From contig CALKFF010000020.1 of NCBI GenBank assembly GCA_938084585.1, forward strand, positions 1-57,023: 57,023 nucleotides of DNA, in the 5' to 3' direction. Each line of letters starts with the position of its first letter. Position 1 is the stretch's first letter. Shown piece after piece: positions 30,166 through 40,197 of this stretch. A program made the translations under genes and the position numbers. This DNA comes from an uncultured Flavobacteriales bacterium (GTDB taxonomy: Bacteria; Bacteroidota; Bacteroidia; Flavobacteriales_D; Sanyastnellaceae). The notes beneath the pieces are model-generated. The model had not been told where the DNA came from. It did no database searches and saw nothing but the letters and a program-made list of their open reading frames with translations.

Positions 30166-30173
30166 CAAACTTA
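30166..30173 (-). promoter_or_regulatory. -7 promoter element for mgsA (TAAGTTTG), 4 nt from ATG
   Basis: TAAGTTTG, GGAC, ATG on the minus strand; an exact consensus match predicting a leaderless mRNA. Confidence 0.6.
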
Positions 30174-30206
30174 CACCGCATCCTCACGCAGGTGCGGCAG
30201 CACAAC

Positions 30207-31658
30207 TCAAGATGCTGTGGCGAAGACCGCGTAGCTGTAAGGGGCCATTTCTTGGCCTGCCTCCCAGCCGGTGACGTCAAAGCCTCCCATCACAGGAGTC
30301 AACTCGGCTTCAGGCAAGGCGAGCTTCACAGTTTGGGCGTCGGCGGAGAAGTTCACCACCACCACCACCGTGCTTTCGCCTTTCTGCTTGTAGAACGCGA
30401 AGACCGACTCGTCGGCGGACGTGGTCAACAATTGAGGCGCGCCACCGAAGTCTCCGTTCCAAAGGGCCTCGCGGGTGTGGTTGAGCTCGTTCAAGGTGCG
30501 GTAGAAGTCGGCCTTGTCGTAGCCGCCCCACTTCACGGTATCCTTCTCAAAGAACCGCAAGCGGTCTTGGTTGAAGGACTCTTGGCCCGAATACACCAAC
30601 GGCATGTCCAAGAGCGTGCCTGCCAACACCGCCATGGCGTCGCCGGCGTCGCCGTAGCGCTCTTCCACCGTACCATTCCAGCTGTTCTCGTCGTGGTTGG
30701 TGATGAACCCCATGCGGTACGCGTCGGTCGCAAAGCGCTCGGCCTCTTCGTGCACGTAATCGCGTAACACCTGAACGGGCTCCTTGCCTTGGGCCACTTG
30801 GTTGGTCAAGTGATGGAAGTGCCATCCGTAGCTCATGTCGAAGGCGCGGTTGTGGTGTTCAGGCTCTTCGGCTTCGGCAAGCATGAAGACGTCGGGGTTG
30901 ACCGCCTCGAGTTGTCGGCGGGCCATCTCCCAAAACGGGGTCGGCACCTTCATCGCCACGTCGCAGCGGTACCCATCCACCCCGCAGTTCTCCACCCAGT
31001 GGACCAGGGCGTCCGCCATGCCCGCGTACAGCCCGTTGTCCACGCCGTTCTCCCAATCGAGTTGGGCCACGTCCCACCAGTCGGTGCCCAATGGGGGTTG
31101 CAAGTTGCCGAGGCTGTCCAACAGGTAGTATTCCTTGTGCGACTCGGTCCACACGCAATCGAAGGCGCTGTGGTTGGCCACCCAGTCCAAAATCACCCGC
31201 AAGCCCAGCGCGTGGGCCTCGTCCACAAATCGTTTGAAGTCTTCAAGGGTTCCGTAGTCGGGGTTGATGGCGTAGTAGTCCTGCACGCTGTAGGGACTTC
31301 CCAACGAAGAACTGCCGGGCTCCACGATGTAATTGTTGGCGTTTTCGCCGCCTTTGCGGTTGACCTCTCCAATGGGATGCACTGGCATCAACCACAAAAT
31401 GTCTGCACCGAGTTCCCTCAACCGAGGAAGGTCTGGGATCAACGCGTTGAAGGTTCCCTCTGGGGTGTGCTGACGAACGTTCACTTCGTAGATGGTCGCG
31501 TTTTTGGTCCACTCGGCGTGCACCAACACGTCGGCTTGCTCGCCTGAACCCAGAACTTCCGCATCTCCGGAAGGATTGGGCCCTCCACAGGACGTCAAAA
31601 CAGCAGCGAGAGAAGCCATGATGGCCAAGGCAGAAGTGCGGAAAATCAATCGGTTCAT
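30207..31658 (-). CDS. GH13 alpha-amylase-family lipoprotein
   Basis: 483 aa. A lipoprotein signal ends at LTSC (Cys24). GH13 motifs are all present: the early DILWLMPVHPIGE, region I VILDWVANHS, region II GYRCDVA with nucleophile Asp233, region III MLAEAEE with acid/base Glu262, and region IV ITNHDENSW with Asp323. It should cleave or rearrange alpha-1,4/1,6 glucans at the cell surface or in the periplasm. ATG 31658 was chosen because the ATG at 31718 is upstream of the promoter. It is unlinked to a SusCD pair. An 11-bp inverted repeat straddles its -33 region. Confidence 0.93.
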   Translation of the reverse strand: MNRLIFRTSALAIMASLAAVLTSCGGPNPSGDAEVLGSGEQADVLVHAEWTKNATIYEVNVRQHTPEGTFNALIPDLPRLRELGADILWLMPVHPIGEVNRKGGENANNYIVEPGSSSLGSPYSVQDYYAINPDYGTLEDFKRFVDEAHALGLRVILDWVANHSAFDCVWTESHKEYYLLDSLGNLQPPLGTDWWDVAQLDWENGVDNGLYAGMADALVHWVENCGVDGYRCDVAMKVPTPFWEMARRQLEAVNPDVFMLAEAEEPEHHNRAFDMSYGWHFHHLTNQVAQGKEPVQVLRDYVHEEAERFATDAYRMGFITNHDENSWNGTVEERYGDAGDAMAVLAGTLLDMPLVYSGQESFNQDRLRFFEKDTVKWGGYDKADFYRTLNELNHTREALWNGDFGGAPQLLTTSADESVFAFYKQKGESTVVVVVNFSADAQTVKLALPEAELTPVMGGFDVTGWEAGQEMAPYSYAVFATAS

Positions 31659-31676
31659 CGGGTTGTATTTGGGGTC

Positions 31677-31708
31677 GAAAGGTAGCGCATTTGGGACTTG
31701 GTGTACAA
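31677..31708 (-). promoter_or_regulatory. Amylase promoter: TTG (-33), 21 nt, TACCTTTC (-7)
   Basis: On the minus strand TTG (31706-31708) is followed 21 nt later by TACCTTTC (31677-31684), close to the Bacteroidota TTG-N19/21-TAnnTTTG layout. The -7 ends 18 nt before ATG 31658. This is the most complete promoter in the window apart from the one at 56318. Confidence 0.6.
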
Positions 31709-31722
31709 TGAACACCAAGTCC
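31694..31722. repeat. Perfect 11-bp inverted repeat, 7-nt loop, overlapping the amylase -33
   Basis: GGACTTGGTGT (31694-31704) is followed by the loop ACAATGA and then ACACCAAGTCC (31712-31722). The loop supplies the TTG of the amylase -33. The repeat also lies 26 nt downstream of the parC stop. On the plus strand it is followed by TTTT; on the minus strand, the direction of parC and amylase, no T-run follows, so an operator is a better guess than a terminator. Confidence 0.75.
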
Positions 31723-31748
31723 TTTTCATCGCATTCAAAGCTGGCCCA

Positions 31749-34493
31749 TCAGAACAACGACGCCTGCCCACCCTCGTCCACCTCAGGCGCTGGAGAAGGG
31801 GCCTTGGCTGAAGGCTCCGGCTTGACCTCGGGTTCCGCTTCAGGCGTTTCAGCGGCTGCTTCTGGCGGGGTTTCCGCAGTGGCTTCACGCGCGGCATCGG
31901 CGGCACGTGCCGCATCCAGCTCTTGCTCCAAGGCTTGCTCCAGTTCCTCGACGGGCGGCTCAAGACTCACCTCCGTCACAGGCAATGCGCTGAGCTTGTT
32001 GCCCAAAGCCCTCACCCCCTTCAACGAAATGAATCCACGCAAGTCCAGCACGTCGTCTTCCCGGTCACGGGTGTGCTTGAAGCGACGGTTGTAGCGGATG
32101 CGCACATGGGGATGGTGCAGGGTCGTCGCCACCCAAAGTTTGGACTGCTCGTGCTCCCCAATGAACCCGGTGGGATTCTTGCTGAATTCAGGCAAGAAGC
32201 GCTTGACGTACCACTCGTCCTTTTCCCCTTCGTAGTACACCACCGACACCGGACGGTCCTCATCGAACTTCTCGAGGTGGATCATCTTGTCGTCGAAGTG
32301 CGTGCTCAAGTCGAAGCTCGAGAACGCGTACGACCCGTCGTCCAAGAGCATCAGAATCTTGTCCTCCGCCTTGAAATCGCCCAAGAACCGGCCCCGTCCG
32401 TCCGCATTCAAACGACGCACGGTGTCGTCGTACCACACTTTGCGCGCGCCCAAGGTGCTCACCCCGGCTTCTTTCAATTCCACCTTTCGAACCGGGAACT
32501 TGGAGACCAAGTTGCCTCCGGCCCCGCGGCTCTTGATGGCGATGTCGCTGAAGTTGACGTCGAACTTGACCTTCTTCAGGCGGGCTTGGGCACGCAAGAA
32601 AATGGACACCACCTCCGCCTCGCCGTTGGGGTTGGCCGTGAAGTACAAGACTTTGGACTTGGGTGTGCCCTTGGTGATGGGGTATTCTCGATCGCGCGTG
32701 ATGGAGGTGACGTTGAAACGCTTAACCATGCTTCTGCCCGTGGCGCCGTCCAGGTAAATGACGTTGTACGTCGTGCGCTTGTCCCCCCGCTTCCAAACGG
32801 CAGCGTACAGCAGGTTCTTTCCGAAGAACGCCTTGGACGACACTTTGCTCACCTGCATCACGCCGTCTTTCCGGAACACGATGATGTCGTCGATGTCGGA
32901 ACAGTCGCCGAGCAGTTCCCCTTCCGTGCGCTTCAATCCGGTGCCCACGAACCCTTCTTCCGGGTTCCAATAAAGTTTGGCGTTGGCCACCGCAACCTTG
33001 CTGCGGTCGATGGACTCGAAGGTGCGCAGTTCAGTCTTGCGCTCGCGGCCTGCGCCGTACTTCTCCTTGAGACGCTTGAACCAAGCGATGGCGTACTCGG
33101 TGAGGTGGGCCAAGTGGTCCTTGACGCGCTCGATCTCCCCTTCCAACGACGCGATCCGTTCGTCGGCCTTGAAGCTGTCGAACTTGGAAATGCGCTTGAT
33201 TCGAATCTCGGTGAGTCGCGTGACATCCTCGTCCGTCACCTCTCGCAACAGGTGCTTGATGTGCGGCTTGAGGCCTTCATGGATGGCGGCGAGGATCTCC
33301 TCCCACGTTTCGCATTCCTCGATGTCGCGGTAGATGCGGTTTTCGATGAAAATCTTCTCCAACGAAGCGAAATGCCAGGTTTCCTGAAGTTCGCCCAGCT
33401 CGATTTCAAGCTCTCTCTTGAGCAAGTGCCGCGTGCGGTCGGCGCTGATCTTCAGGATCTCGGTGGCCCCCATGAAGACGGGCTTGTCGTCGAACACGAC
33501 GCAGCTGTTGGGCGCCAAACTGACTTCGCAGTCTGTGAACGCGTACAAAGCGTCCAACATCTTGTCCGGCGACACGTTGTTGGCCAAATGGACGACCACC
33601 TCGACTTTGTTGGCGGTGTTGTCCTCGACCTTCTTGATCTTGATTTTGCCCTTGTCGTTGGCTTTCAAGATGCTGTCGATGAGCGACCCAGTGGTGACGC
33701 CGTAAGGCACCTCCCGGACCACCAATGTCTTGTTGTCGACCTTGTCGATGCGGGCCCGAACGCGCACCCGGTCCCCGCGAAGCCCGTCGTTGTAATTCTC
33801 CATGTCCGCCATCCCGCCGGTGGGGAAGTCGGGGTAGAGTTTGAAGCGCTTGTTTTGGTAGTGTGCGATGCACGCGTCGATCAACTCGATGAAGTTGTAC
33901 GGCAAGATTTTGCAGGCCAAACCCACGGCGATGCCGTCCACCCCGCTGGACAACAGCAAGGGGAACTTGACGGGCAAGGTCTCGGGCTCCTTGTTCCGGC
34001 CGTCGTAGCTGGAGAGCCACGTGGTGGTCTTGGCGTTGAAGAGCACCTCCAAGGCAAACTTGCTCAGCTTGACCTCGATGTAACGCGGGGCCGCGGCGCG
34101 GTCCCCCGTCAGGATGTTGCCCCAGTTTCCCTGGCAGTCCAACAGCAGCTCGCGTTGTCCGATTTGGACCATGGCGTCCCCGATGCTGGCGTCCCCGTGA
34201 GGGTGAAACTTCATCGTGTTGCCGATGACGTTGGCCACCTTGTGGAATCGGCCGTCGTCCATTTCACGCAAGCTGTGCAAAATGCGCCGCTGCACGGGCT
34301 TCAGGCCGTCGTGCTGGTGCGGCACCGCACGCTCGAGGATGACGTAGCTGGCGTAGTCGAGGAAGTAATCGTTGTACATCCCACGGACCGGGATCACCCG
34401 CTCCATCTCCCCGGCGTCTCCTGCCCCTTCGTCCCCGGCAAACTCGACGTCGCGCTCGTCGCGCTCGTCGTCGTGGTGCTCTTGCTCAATCAT
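31749..34493 (-). CDS. parC: DNA topoisomerase IV/gyrase subunit A (ParC-like)
   Basis: 914 aa. The breakage-reunion domain contains [26 protein letters not shown] and the catalytic Tyr138 in DRAAAPRY. The C-terminal third is divergent beta-pinwheel sequence. A tail of about 70 residues rich in Ala, Glu and Pro (from about [13 protein letters not shown]) ends in QASLF. The N-terminus is acidic and starts by overlap with the parE stop (ATGA). It resembles the Bacteroidota 'DNA gyrase/topoisomerase IV subunit A' second copy rather than GyrA, and its pairing with parE supports that. Confidence 0.93.
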   Translation of the reverse strand: MIEQEHHDDERDERDVEFAGDEGAGDAGEMERVIPVRGMYNDYFLDYASYVILERAVPHQHDGLKPVQRRILHSLREMDDGRFHKVANVIGNTMKFHPHGDASIGDAMVQIGQRELLLDCQGNWGNILTGDRAAAPRYIEVKLSKFALEVLFNAKTTTWLSSYDGRNKEPETLPVKFPLLLSSGVDGIAVGLACKILPYNFIELIDACIAHYQNKRFKLYPDFPTGGMADMENYNDGLRGDRVRVRARIDKVDNKTLVVREVPYGVTTGSLIDSILKANDKGKIKIKKVEDNTANKVEVVVHLANNVSPDKMLDALYAFTDCEVSLAPNSCVVFDDKPVFMGATEILKISADRTRHLLKRELEIELGELQETWHFASLEKIFIENRIYRDIEECETWEEILAAIHEGLKPHIKHLLREVTDEDVTRLTEIRIKRISKFDSFKADERIASLEGEIERVKDHLAHLTEYAIAWFKRLKEKYGAGRERKTELRTFESIDRSKVAVANAKLYWNPEEGFVGTGLKRTEGELLGDCSDIDDIIVFRKDGVMQVSKVSSKAFFGKNLLYAAVWKRGDKRTTYNVIYLDGATGRSMVKRFNVTSITRDREYPITKGTPKSKVLYFTANPNGEAEVVSIFLRAQARLKKVKFDVNFSDIAIKSRGAGGNLVSKFPVRKVELKEAGVSTLGARKVWYDDTVRRLNADGRGRFLGDFKAEDKILMLLDDGSYAFSSFDLSTHFDDKMIHLEKFDEDRPVSVVYYEGEKDEWYVKRFLPEFSKNPTGFIGEHEQSKLWVATTLHHPHVRIRYNRRFKHTRDREDDVLDLRGFISLKGVRALGNKLSALPVTEVSLEPPVEELEQALEQELDAARAADAAREATAETPPEAAAETPEAEPEVKPEPSAKAPSPAPEVDEGGQASLF

Positions 34494-36340
34494 GCTTCCG
34501 TCAATTCGTCCTTCTCCACACGGAGGTTCTCAATGATGAATTTTTGGCGGTTGGGCGTGTTCTTGCCCATGAAGAAGCCCAGCATCTCCTGGAGGCTTTG
34601 CTCCTTGCCGATGACCACAGGGTCCAGCCGGATGTCCTCGCCGATGAAGTGGCTGAACTCGTCCGGGCTGATTTCCCCCAATCCCTTGAATCGGGTGATT
34701 TCTGCCCGGGCGCCCAAGGATCCCAAGGCGGCCTGCTTCTCACTTTCGTCGTAACAGTAACGGGTCTCCTTTTTGTTGCGCACCCGGAACAGCGGCGTTT
34801 GCAACACGTAGAGGTGGCCTCGTTTGACCAAATCTGGGAAGAACTGCAGGAAGAAGGTGATCAGGAGCAACCGGATGTGCATGCCGTCGACGTCCGCATC
34901 CGTGGCGATGACCACCTTGTTGTAACGCAAGGTGTCCAACCCGTCCTCGATGTTGAGTGCGGCCTGCAGGAGGTTGAACTCCTCGTTCTCGTACACCACC
35001 TTCTTGGTCAGGCCAAAGCTGTTGAGCGGCTTCCCCTTCAGGCTGAACACCGCCTGGGTGGCCACGTCGCGGGCTTTGGTGATGGAGCCCGACGCCGAGT
35101 CGCCCTCCGTGATGAAGAGGGTCGTTTCCTCGTTGCGGTCCTTCTTGCTGTCGGTCAGGTGAAGGCGGCAGTCCCGCAGCTTGCGGTTGTGCAGGGAGGC
35201 CTTCTTGGCGCGTTCGCGGGCGAGTTTCTTGATGCCCGCGAGGTCTTTCCGCTCCTTTTCGCTTTGGATGATCCGGGCTTGAAGGGCCTGGGCGACCTCG
35301 GGATTGCGGTGCAGGAAGTTGTCCAGCTCCCGCTTCAAAAACTCAAACACGAAGCTCTTCAACGTCGGACGGTCCGGCCCCACTTCCAGGGAGCCAAGCT
35401 TGGTTTTGGTCTGCGACTCAAACACCGGCTCCTCCACCTTCACGGCCACGGCCGCCGAGATGCCGCCACGGATGTCCTGGGCGTCGTAGTCCTTGCCGAA
35501 GAAGTCCCGGACCACCCGGATGTACGCCTCGCGGAAGGCCGCCTGGTGCGTCCCGCCTTGCGGGGTGTACTGGCCGTTGACGAAGCTTTGGTAGTCCTCG
35601 CCGTACGCGTCGGTGTGCGTGATGGCCACTTCAATGTCCTCTCCCGAGAGATGCACGATGGGGTACCGCAGCTTGCTGTCGAGCCGATCTTCCAGGAGGT
35701 CCTTCAACCCGTGCTCGCTCCGGAACTTCTCGCCATTGAGGTAAAGCGTGAGGCCTGTGTTGAGGTAGGCGTAGTTCCACAACAATTTCTCCACGTGCTC
35801 GGTCCGGAACCGGTACGCTTTGAAGATGTCCGGGTCAGGCTTGAAGCGAATGCGCGTGCCGTTGCGTTTGGTGGTCGATTCCACCTTGGCGTCGTCCGTG
35901 AGCTCGCCGAGCACGAAGCCTGCGCGCTTCATTTGGCCCTCCCGCACACTCTCCACCACGAATTCCGTGCTCAACGCGTTCACCGCCTTGGTGCCCACGC
36001 CATTCAGCCCGACCGACTTCTTGAACGCGCGGCTGTCGTACTTGCCGCCGGTGTTGATCTTGGACACGCAGTCGACCACCTTCCCCAAGGGAATGCCGCG
36101 ACCGTAGTCGCGCACACGGACTTCGTCGTCCTTGATCGCCACTTCGACGGTGCGTCCGTGCCCCATGGTGTACTCGTCGATGCTGTTGTCGATCACCTCT
36201 TTCAGGAGCACGTAGATGCCGTCGTCGGCGTCCTTGCCGTCTCCCAATTTCCCGATGTACATCCCGGGGCGCATTCGGATGTGCTCCTTCCAATCGAGGC
36301 TCCGAATGTTGTCTTCCGTGTACTGGACTTGCTCTGCCAT
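34490..36340 (-). CDS. parE: DNA topoisomerase IV/gyrase subunit B (ParE-like)
   Basis: 616 aa. The GHKL ATPase has [23 protein letters not shown] (Mg/ATP Asn), DYGRGIPLG and [14 protein letters not shown]. The TOPRIM part has [13 protein letters not shown] and [10 protein letters not shown]. It supplies ATP-driven strand passage with the adjacent A subunit. The ATG 36340 matches the normal N-terminus; an in-frame ATG at 36406 would include the promoter. First gene of the parE-parC operon. Confidence 0.94.
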   Translation of the reverse strand: MAEQVQYTEDNIRSLDWKEHIRMRPGMYIGKLGDGKDADDGIYVLLKEVIDNSIDEYTMGHGRTVEVAIKDDEVRVRDYGRGIPLGKVVDCVSKINTGGKYDSRAFKKSVGLNGVGTKAVNALSTEFVVESVREGQMKRAGFVLGELTDDAKVESTTKRNGTRIRFKPDPDIFKAYRFRTEHVEKLLWNYAYLNTGLTLYLNGEKFRSEHGLKDLLEDRLDSKLRYPIVHLSGEDIEVAITHTDAYGEDYQSFVNGQYTPQGGTHQAAFREAYIRVVRDFFGKDYDAQDIRGGISAAVAVKVEEPVFESQTKTKLGSLEVGPDRPTLKSFVFEFLKRELDNFLHRNPEVAQALQARIIQSEKERKDLAGIKKLARERAKKASLHNRKLRDCRLHLTDSKKDRNEETTLFITEGDSASGSITKARDVATQAVFSLKGKPLNSFGLTKKVVYENEEFNLLQAALNIEDGLDTLRYNKVVIATDADVDGMHIRLLLITFFLQFFPDLVKRGHLYVLQTPLFRVRNKKETRYCYDESEKQAALGSLGARAEITRFKGLGEISPDEFSHFIGEDIRLDPVVIGKEQSLQEMLGFFMGKNTPNRQKFIIENLRVEKDELTEA

Positions 36341-36348
36341 ATCTGCCT

Positions 36349-36356
36349 CTAAAGTA
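36349..36356 (-). promoter_or_regulatory. Candidate -7 element for parE (TACTTTAG)
   Basis: TACTTTAG ends 8 nt before ATG 36340 and differs from TAnnTTTG at one base. No TTG at the -33 distance. Confidence 0.4.
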
Positions 36357-36437
36357 CCGATGTGCGGCAGGCTTCCACCCCAGGCCAAACCCCAACTTTT
36401 CCACACCCCACGCGCCTTTCACTCACCATTCGAACCC

Positions 36438-36445
36438 TACCTTTC
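36438..36445 (+). promoter_or_regulatory. -7 promoter element for pepD (TACCTTTC), 5 nt from ATG
   Basis: TACCTTTC, GAGGC, ATG. One mismatch from consensus (last base). It shares the divergent region with parE. Confidence 0.5.
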
Positions 36446-36450
36446 GAGGC

Positions 36451-37935
36451 ATGACAGACCACGCCGACCACCCCAACCATCCCGTGCGCCAACTCGAGCC
36501 CGCGGACCTGTGGAATCGATTCGCCGATTTGAACGCCATCCCACGCCCTTCCAAGCACGAGGGCAAGGTGGTCGAATGGCTTCACAACTGGGCCGCAACC
36601 AAGGGACTTGAATCGCTTCAAGACGAGGTGGGCAACGTGCTGATCAAGAAACCTTCCACCCCAGACATGGAGTCGCGAAAAACCGTGGTGCTCCAAAGCC
36701 ACGTGGACATGGTTTGTCAGAAGAACGAAGCCACAGAATTCAACTTCATGACCCAAGGCATTCGGATGCTTGTGGACCGCGATTGGGTGCGTGCGGAAGG
36801 CACCACGTTGGGGGCGGACAATGGCATCGGTGTGGCAAGCATTTTGGCGGTGTTGGAAAGCCGTGACATTCCGCACCCTGCCCTGGAAGCCCTCTTCACC
36901 ATCGACGAAGAAACGGGCATGACCGGCGCCCTCGGACTCCAAGGCGGGTTCCTCTCTGGGGACATTCTGCTCAACCTCGACACCGAGGACGACGACGAAA
37001 TCAGCATCGGCTGCGCGGGCGGCGTGGACCTGACCTCTCGCGGCACCTACACCCAAGAAGCCACCGTGGCCGAGGGCAACGTCGCGCTCGAACTCGTGGT
37101 GCGCGGAGCCTCAGGAGGCCACAGCGGCATGGACATCCACAAAGGCTTGGCCAACGCCAACAAATTGGGCAACCGCGTCGTGCTCGAGGCCCTCGATCAC
37201 GTGGACCTGCGGATCGCCTCCATTCAAGGCGGGGGCCTTCGCAACGCGATCCCGCGTGAGTCCAAGACCACCCTGGTGTGTGCCCAAGAGGACCTTGCCG
37301 CCTTGGAATCGGCGCTGACGGAAAGCTGCGACACGTTGAACGCGGAGTACGCCACGACCGACCCCGACCTCACCGTCGAGTGGACCTCCGTGGCGTTGCC
37401 GAGCCATGTGATGGGTGAAGAAGACCAATATGCGTTGTTGCTTGCCATCCAGACATGCCCCGTGGGCATCCACCGGATGAGCCCCGACATCGCAGGTTTG
37501 GTCCAAACCTCCAACAACCTCGCACGCGTGGACGTGAAGGACGGTCAAGTGGAAATCCAATGCCTCAACCGGAGCAGCGTCGATTCAGAAAAGGACGACC
37601 ACGCGCGCAGCATCGAAGCCGCCTTCGCGCTGGCGGGGCTGCAGACCGAGCGCAGCGGATCCTACCCAGGCTGGACCCCCAACCCGAGCAGCGAAGCGGT
37701 GGCCATGTGCCGCGACTTGTACGAGGAGCGCTACAACGAGGCGCCACGTGTGTTGGCCTGCCACGCCGGACTGGAATGTGGGATTTTGGGGACCAACTAC
37801 CCAGAGATGGACATGGTGTCCTTCGGGCCCAACATTCGCGGCGCGCACAGCCCCGACGAATGCGTCCAAATCAGTTCCGTCCAAAAGTTCTGGGGCTATT
37901 TCCTGGAGGTTTTGAACCGCACCCCAGAAGCTTGA
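36451..37935 (+). CDS. pepD: Cytosolic non-specific dipeptidase (M20, Xaa-His dipeptidase)
   Basis: 494 aa. Metal-site motifs of the two-zinc M20C family: SHVDMVC (His84, with Asp86), GADNGIGVA (Asp123) and IDEETGMTGA (catalytic Glu then Zn ligand Glu). The C-terminal part has HAGLECGI and MDMVSFGPNIRGAHSPDE with the last His ligand. It hydrolyses a broad range of dipeptides. The start is set by the -7 element and by the N-terminus LEPADLWNRFADLNAIPRPSKHE. surE follows after 4 nt. Confidence 0.95.
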   Translation: MTDHADHPNHPVRQLEPADLWNRFADLNAIPRPSKHEGKVVEWLHNWAATKGLESLQDEVGNVLIKKPSTPDMESRKTVVLQSHVDMVCQKNEATEFNFMTQGIRMLVDRDWVRAEGTTLGADNGIGVASILAVLESRDIPHPALEALFTIDEETGMTGALGLQGGFLSGDILLNLDTEDDDEISIGCAGGVDLTSRGTYTQEATVAEGNVALELVVRGASGGHSGMDIHKGLANANKLGNRVVLEALDHVDLRIASIQGGGLRNAIPRESKTTLVCAQEDLAALESALTESCDTLNAEYATTDPDLTVEWTSVALPSHVMGEEDQYALLLAIQTCPVGIHRMSPDIAGLVQTSNNLARVDVKDGQVEIQCLNRSSVDSEKDDHARSIEAAFALAGLQTERSGSYPGWTPNPSSEAVAMCRDLYEERYNEAPRVLACHAGLECGILGTNYPEMDMVSFGPNIRGAHSPDECVQISSVQKFWGYFLEVLNRTPEA

Positions 37936-37939
37936 CGAC

Positions 37940-38731
37940 ATGAGCCAACCCGCTTCCCGCCCCCTCATTCTGGTCACCAACGACGACGGCATCACCGCAC
38001 CTGGCATCCGAAACCTGGTGGAATCCATTGCCGACCTGGGTGACGTGGTGGTCGTGGCACCCAACAGCCATCAATCAGGCATGGGCCACGCGATCACCAT
38101 CAGCAACATCTTGAAAATGTGGCCGCACGACTTCGGCATGGAGGGCGTCCGAGCGTACAAAACGTCGGGCACGCCGGTGGACTGCGTCAAGTTGGCCATC
38201 TACAAGATTTTGGACCGGAAGCCAGACATCCTGCTGAGCGGCATCAACCACGGGAGCAACAGCTCCATCAACGTCATCTACTCTGGCACGATGAGCGCCG
38301 CGGTGGAAGGGGCGCTGGAAGGCATCCCCTCCGTGGGGTTTTCGCTGTGCGACTTCGCCGAGGACGCCGACTTCAGGGGCGCCTGCCGGGCCGTCCGCAC
38401 GGTCACGGAGAAAGTGTTGAAGGAAGGCACGCCCAAGGGCACTTGCCTGAATGTGAACATCCCCAAGGTGGCCCCGGAGGCGCTGAAGGGGCTGCGCATT
38501 TGCCGCCAGGCCGCGGGACACTGGGCCGATTCATTCGAAGAACGCGCCGCGCCGGGTGGACGTCCGTATTACTGGATGACGGGCAGCTTCACCGACGTGG
38601 ATTCCGGGGAAGACACCGACGAGTGGGCCTTGCGCCATGGGTACGTCAGCGTGGTGCCTGTGCAGTACGACCTCACGGCCCACAACGCCATGGCCGAGTT
38701 GAACCAATGGCACCTCGGTTTTGACAACTGA
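37940..38731 (+). CDS. surE: 5'/3'-nucleotidase SurE
   Basis: 263 aa. The metal site VTNDDGITAPGI (Asp15, Asp16) starts at residue 12; VVAPNSHQSGMGHAITI and LSGINHGSNSSINVIYSGTMSAAVEG complete the active site. It dephosphorylates nucleoside monophosphates and short polyphosphates. It is in a pepD-surE-membrane protein-lpxB run with gaps of a few nucleotides or overlaps. Confidence 0.96.
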   Translation: MSQPASRPLILVTNDDGITAPGIRNLVESIADLGDVVVVAPNSHQSGMGHAITISNILKMWPHDFGMEGVRAYKTSGTPVDCVKLAIYKILDRKPDILLSGINHGSNSSINVIYSGTMSAAVEGALEGIPSVGFSLCDFAEDADFRGACRAVRTVTEKVLKEGTPKGTCLNVNIPKVAPEALKGLRICRQAAGHWADSFEERAAPGGRPYYWMTGSFTDVDSGEDTDEWALRHGYVSVVPVQYDLTAHNAMAELNQWHLGFDN

Positions 38732-39044
38732 CCGGGCCAAATTCGACACGCTGCCTGTGGGCCTGGTCGCCGGGGTGGTGGGTACTGCCCTTGGAGGGTT
38801 GCTGTTGGGCCAATGGTGGGCCTGGGCGAACGGCACCTCGTTCCAAGATTTCTACAAAACCGTGGTCCTGGGTAGCCAGATCTACCGCGACAGCATTTTG
38901 ACGGCAAGCACGTTGTTGAACGTGGTCTTGTTTTGGGTGGCCAACCGCATGGGCTGGGAGCGCATCGCCCAAGGCTTGCTAGGCGTGATTCTGATCACCG
39001 TGCCTTTCATCGTCTATTTCCAATCCACCGCAGGCACCCTTTGA
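38721..39044 (+). CDS. Small membrane protein between surE and lpxB
   Basis: 107 aa starting from TTG 38721, which overlaps the surE stop by 11 nt. Three hydrophobic segments are visible (VGLVAGVVGTALGGLLLGQWW, ASTLLNVVLFWVANRMGW, LLGVILITVPFIVYF). Function unknown. I recall small membrane proteins in this position in other Flavobacteriia, so the gene is likely real. No ATG lies near the N-terminus; a GTG seen in GLVAGVV would start inside the first helix. Confidence 0.7.
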   Translation: MTTDRAKFDTLPVGLVAGVVGTALGGLLLGQWWAWANGTSFQDFYKTVVLGSQIYRDSILTASTLLNVVLFWVANRMGWERIAQGLLGVILITVPFIVYFQSTAGTL

Positions 39045-39047
39045 CCC

Positions 39048-40187
39048 ATGGGCTCGCCTCGTCGCTTGAACCGTCCTGGTCACCTCCACGCGTTTTTCGT
39101 GGTGGGGGAAGCTTCAGGGGACGTCTATGGCGCGGGGTTGATTCGCGCCCTTCGAGCAGAAGCTAAGGCCCTCGGGCTGTCGTTCACTTGCACCGGCTGG
39201 GGCGGCGATGCGATGGCCGAGGCGGGCATGGAGGTCTTGACCCACTGCAACGACATCAACCACATGGGCTTTTGGGAAGTGTTCAAGCACCTCCCCTCCA
39301 TTTTGGGCAACTTCAAGCGCGCCCAGCGTGACATCCAGGCCGCCAAGCCGGACGTCGTGGTCACCATCGACTTTCCAGGCTTCAACATGCGCTTGGCCAA
39401 ACGCCTGAGGAAAGCGCAGCACCCGGCCTTTCGGTTGCAATGGGTGGCGCCCCAGGTTTGGGCTTGGAAGGCGGGGCGTGTGCACGCCCTGGCGAAGGAC
39501 TACGATGCGGTGGCGCCCATCCTGCCGTTCGAGCGCGACGCCCTTGAATCGGCCAAGGTGAACGTTTGGAACGAGGGACACCCCTTGCTCGACGTCGTGG
39601 CTCCAACCTCGTCGGAGCAGGCCCAGGCCCATGACTTGGTTCTGTTGCCAGGCTCGAGGGCCCAAGAACTCGACCACCACTTGGAGGTCATGGTCGACGC
39701 CGCCCAGCGAGGCGCCGCGCAAGGGCTGTGGTCGCTGCAGGACGTGGTGGTGGCTGGTGCCCCCGGCCGTTCCTTGTCCGACTACCACATCGCCACCACT
39801 GCAGGCATCCAGGTGCGTTTTGGACAAACCCAAACCCTGCTGCAAGGCGCCCAACTGGCTTGGGTGGCCAGCGGGACCGCCACACTAGAAGCAGCCCTGC
39901 TCGACACGCCTCATGTCGTGGTCTACAAGACCAGCATGCTGACGTACGCGCTGGCCAAACGGTTGGCCCAGGTGGCCCACATCGGCCTCCCCAACCTGCT
40001 CGCAGGCCAGGAAATTGTGCCAGAGCTGATCCAGGACGGGTTCACAGCCAACCGATTGGTGGAAGTCTCCCAGCGCGGGCTGTCAAGTCAAAAGCGCGAA
40101 TTCCAGGCCCTGAGGGACGGCCTCGGCGGACCTGGTGCCACCCAAAGGTTGGCCAAGCGCCTGCTGGCCCAGTTCGAGATGAGCTGA
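39048..40187 (+). CDS. lpxB: Lipid-A-disaccharide synthase LpxB
   Basis: 379 aa GT19 glycosyltransferase that joins UDP-2,3-diacylglucosamine and lipid X. The GEASGDVYGAGLIRAL motif lies near residue 19, followed by HMGFWEVFKHLPSIL, FPGFNMRLAKRLRK, the VAPQVWAWKAGRV segment and the C-terminal GTATLEAALLDTPHVVVYK. It acts at the inner membrane. The N-terminus is 18 residues longer than usual; ATG 39048 follows the preceding stop by 3 nt. Confidence 0.96.
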   Translation: MGSPRRLNRPGHLHAFFVVGEASGDVYGAGLIRALRAEAKALGLSFTCTGWGGDAMAEAGMEVLTHCNDINHMGFWEVFKHLPSILGNFKRAQRDIQAAKPDVVVTIDFPGFNMRLAKRLRKAQHPAFRLQWVAPQVWAWKAGRVHALAKDYDAVAPILPFERDALESAKVNVWNEGHPLLDVVAPTSSEQAQAHDLVLLPGSRAQELDHHLEVMVDAAQRGAAQGLWSLQDVVVAGAPGRSLSDYHIATTAGIQVRFGQTQTLLQGAQLAWVASGTATLEAALLDTPHVVVYKTSMLTYALAKRLAQVAHIGLPNLLAGQEIVPELIQDGFTANRLVEVSQRGLSSQKREFQALRDGLGGPGATQRLAKRLLAQFEMS

Positions 40188-40197
40188 GTTCAACCGG

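Noticed and set aside
31923-34754. 943-codon plus-strand frame opposite parC
   Set aside because: Antisense to a clear topoisomerase subunit, low-complexity composition, no motif; same codon-usage artefact.
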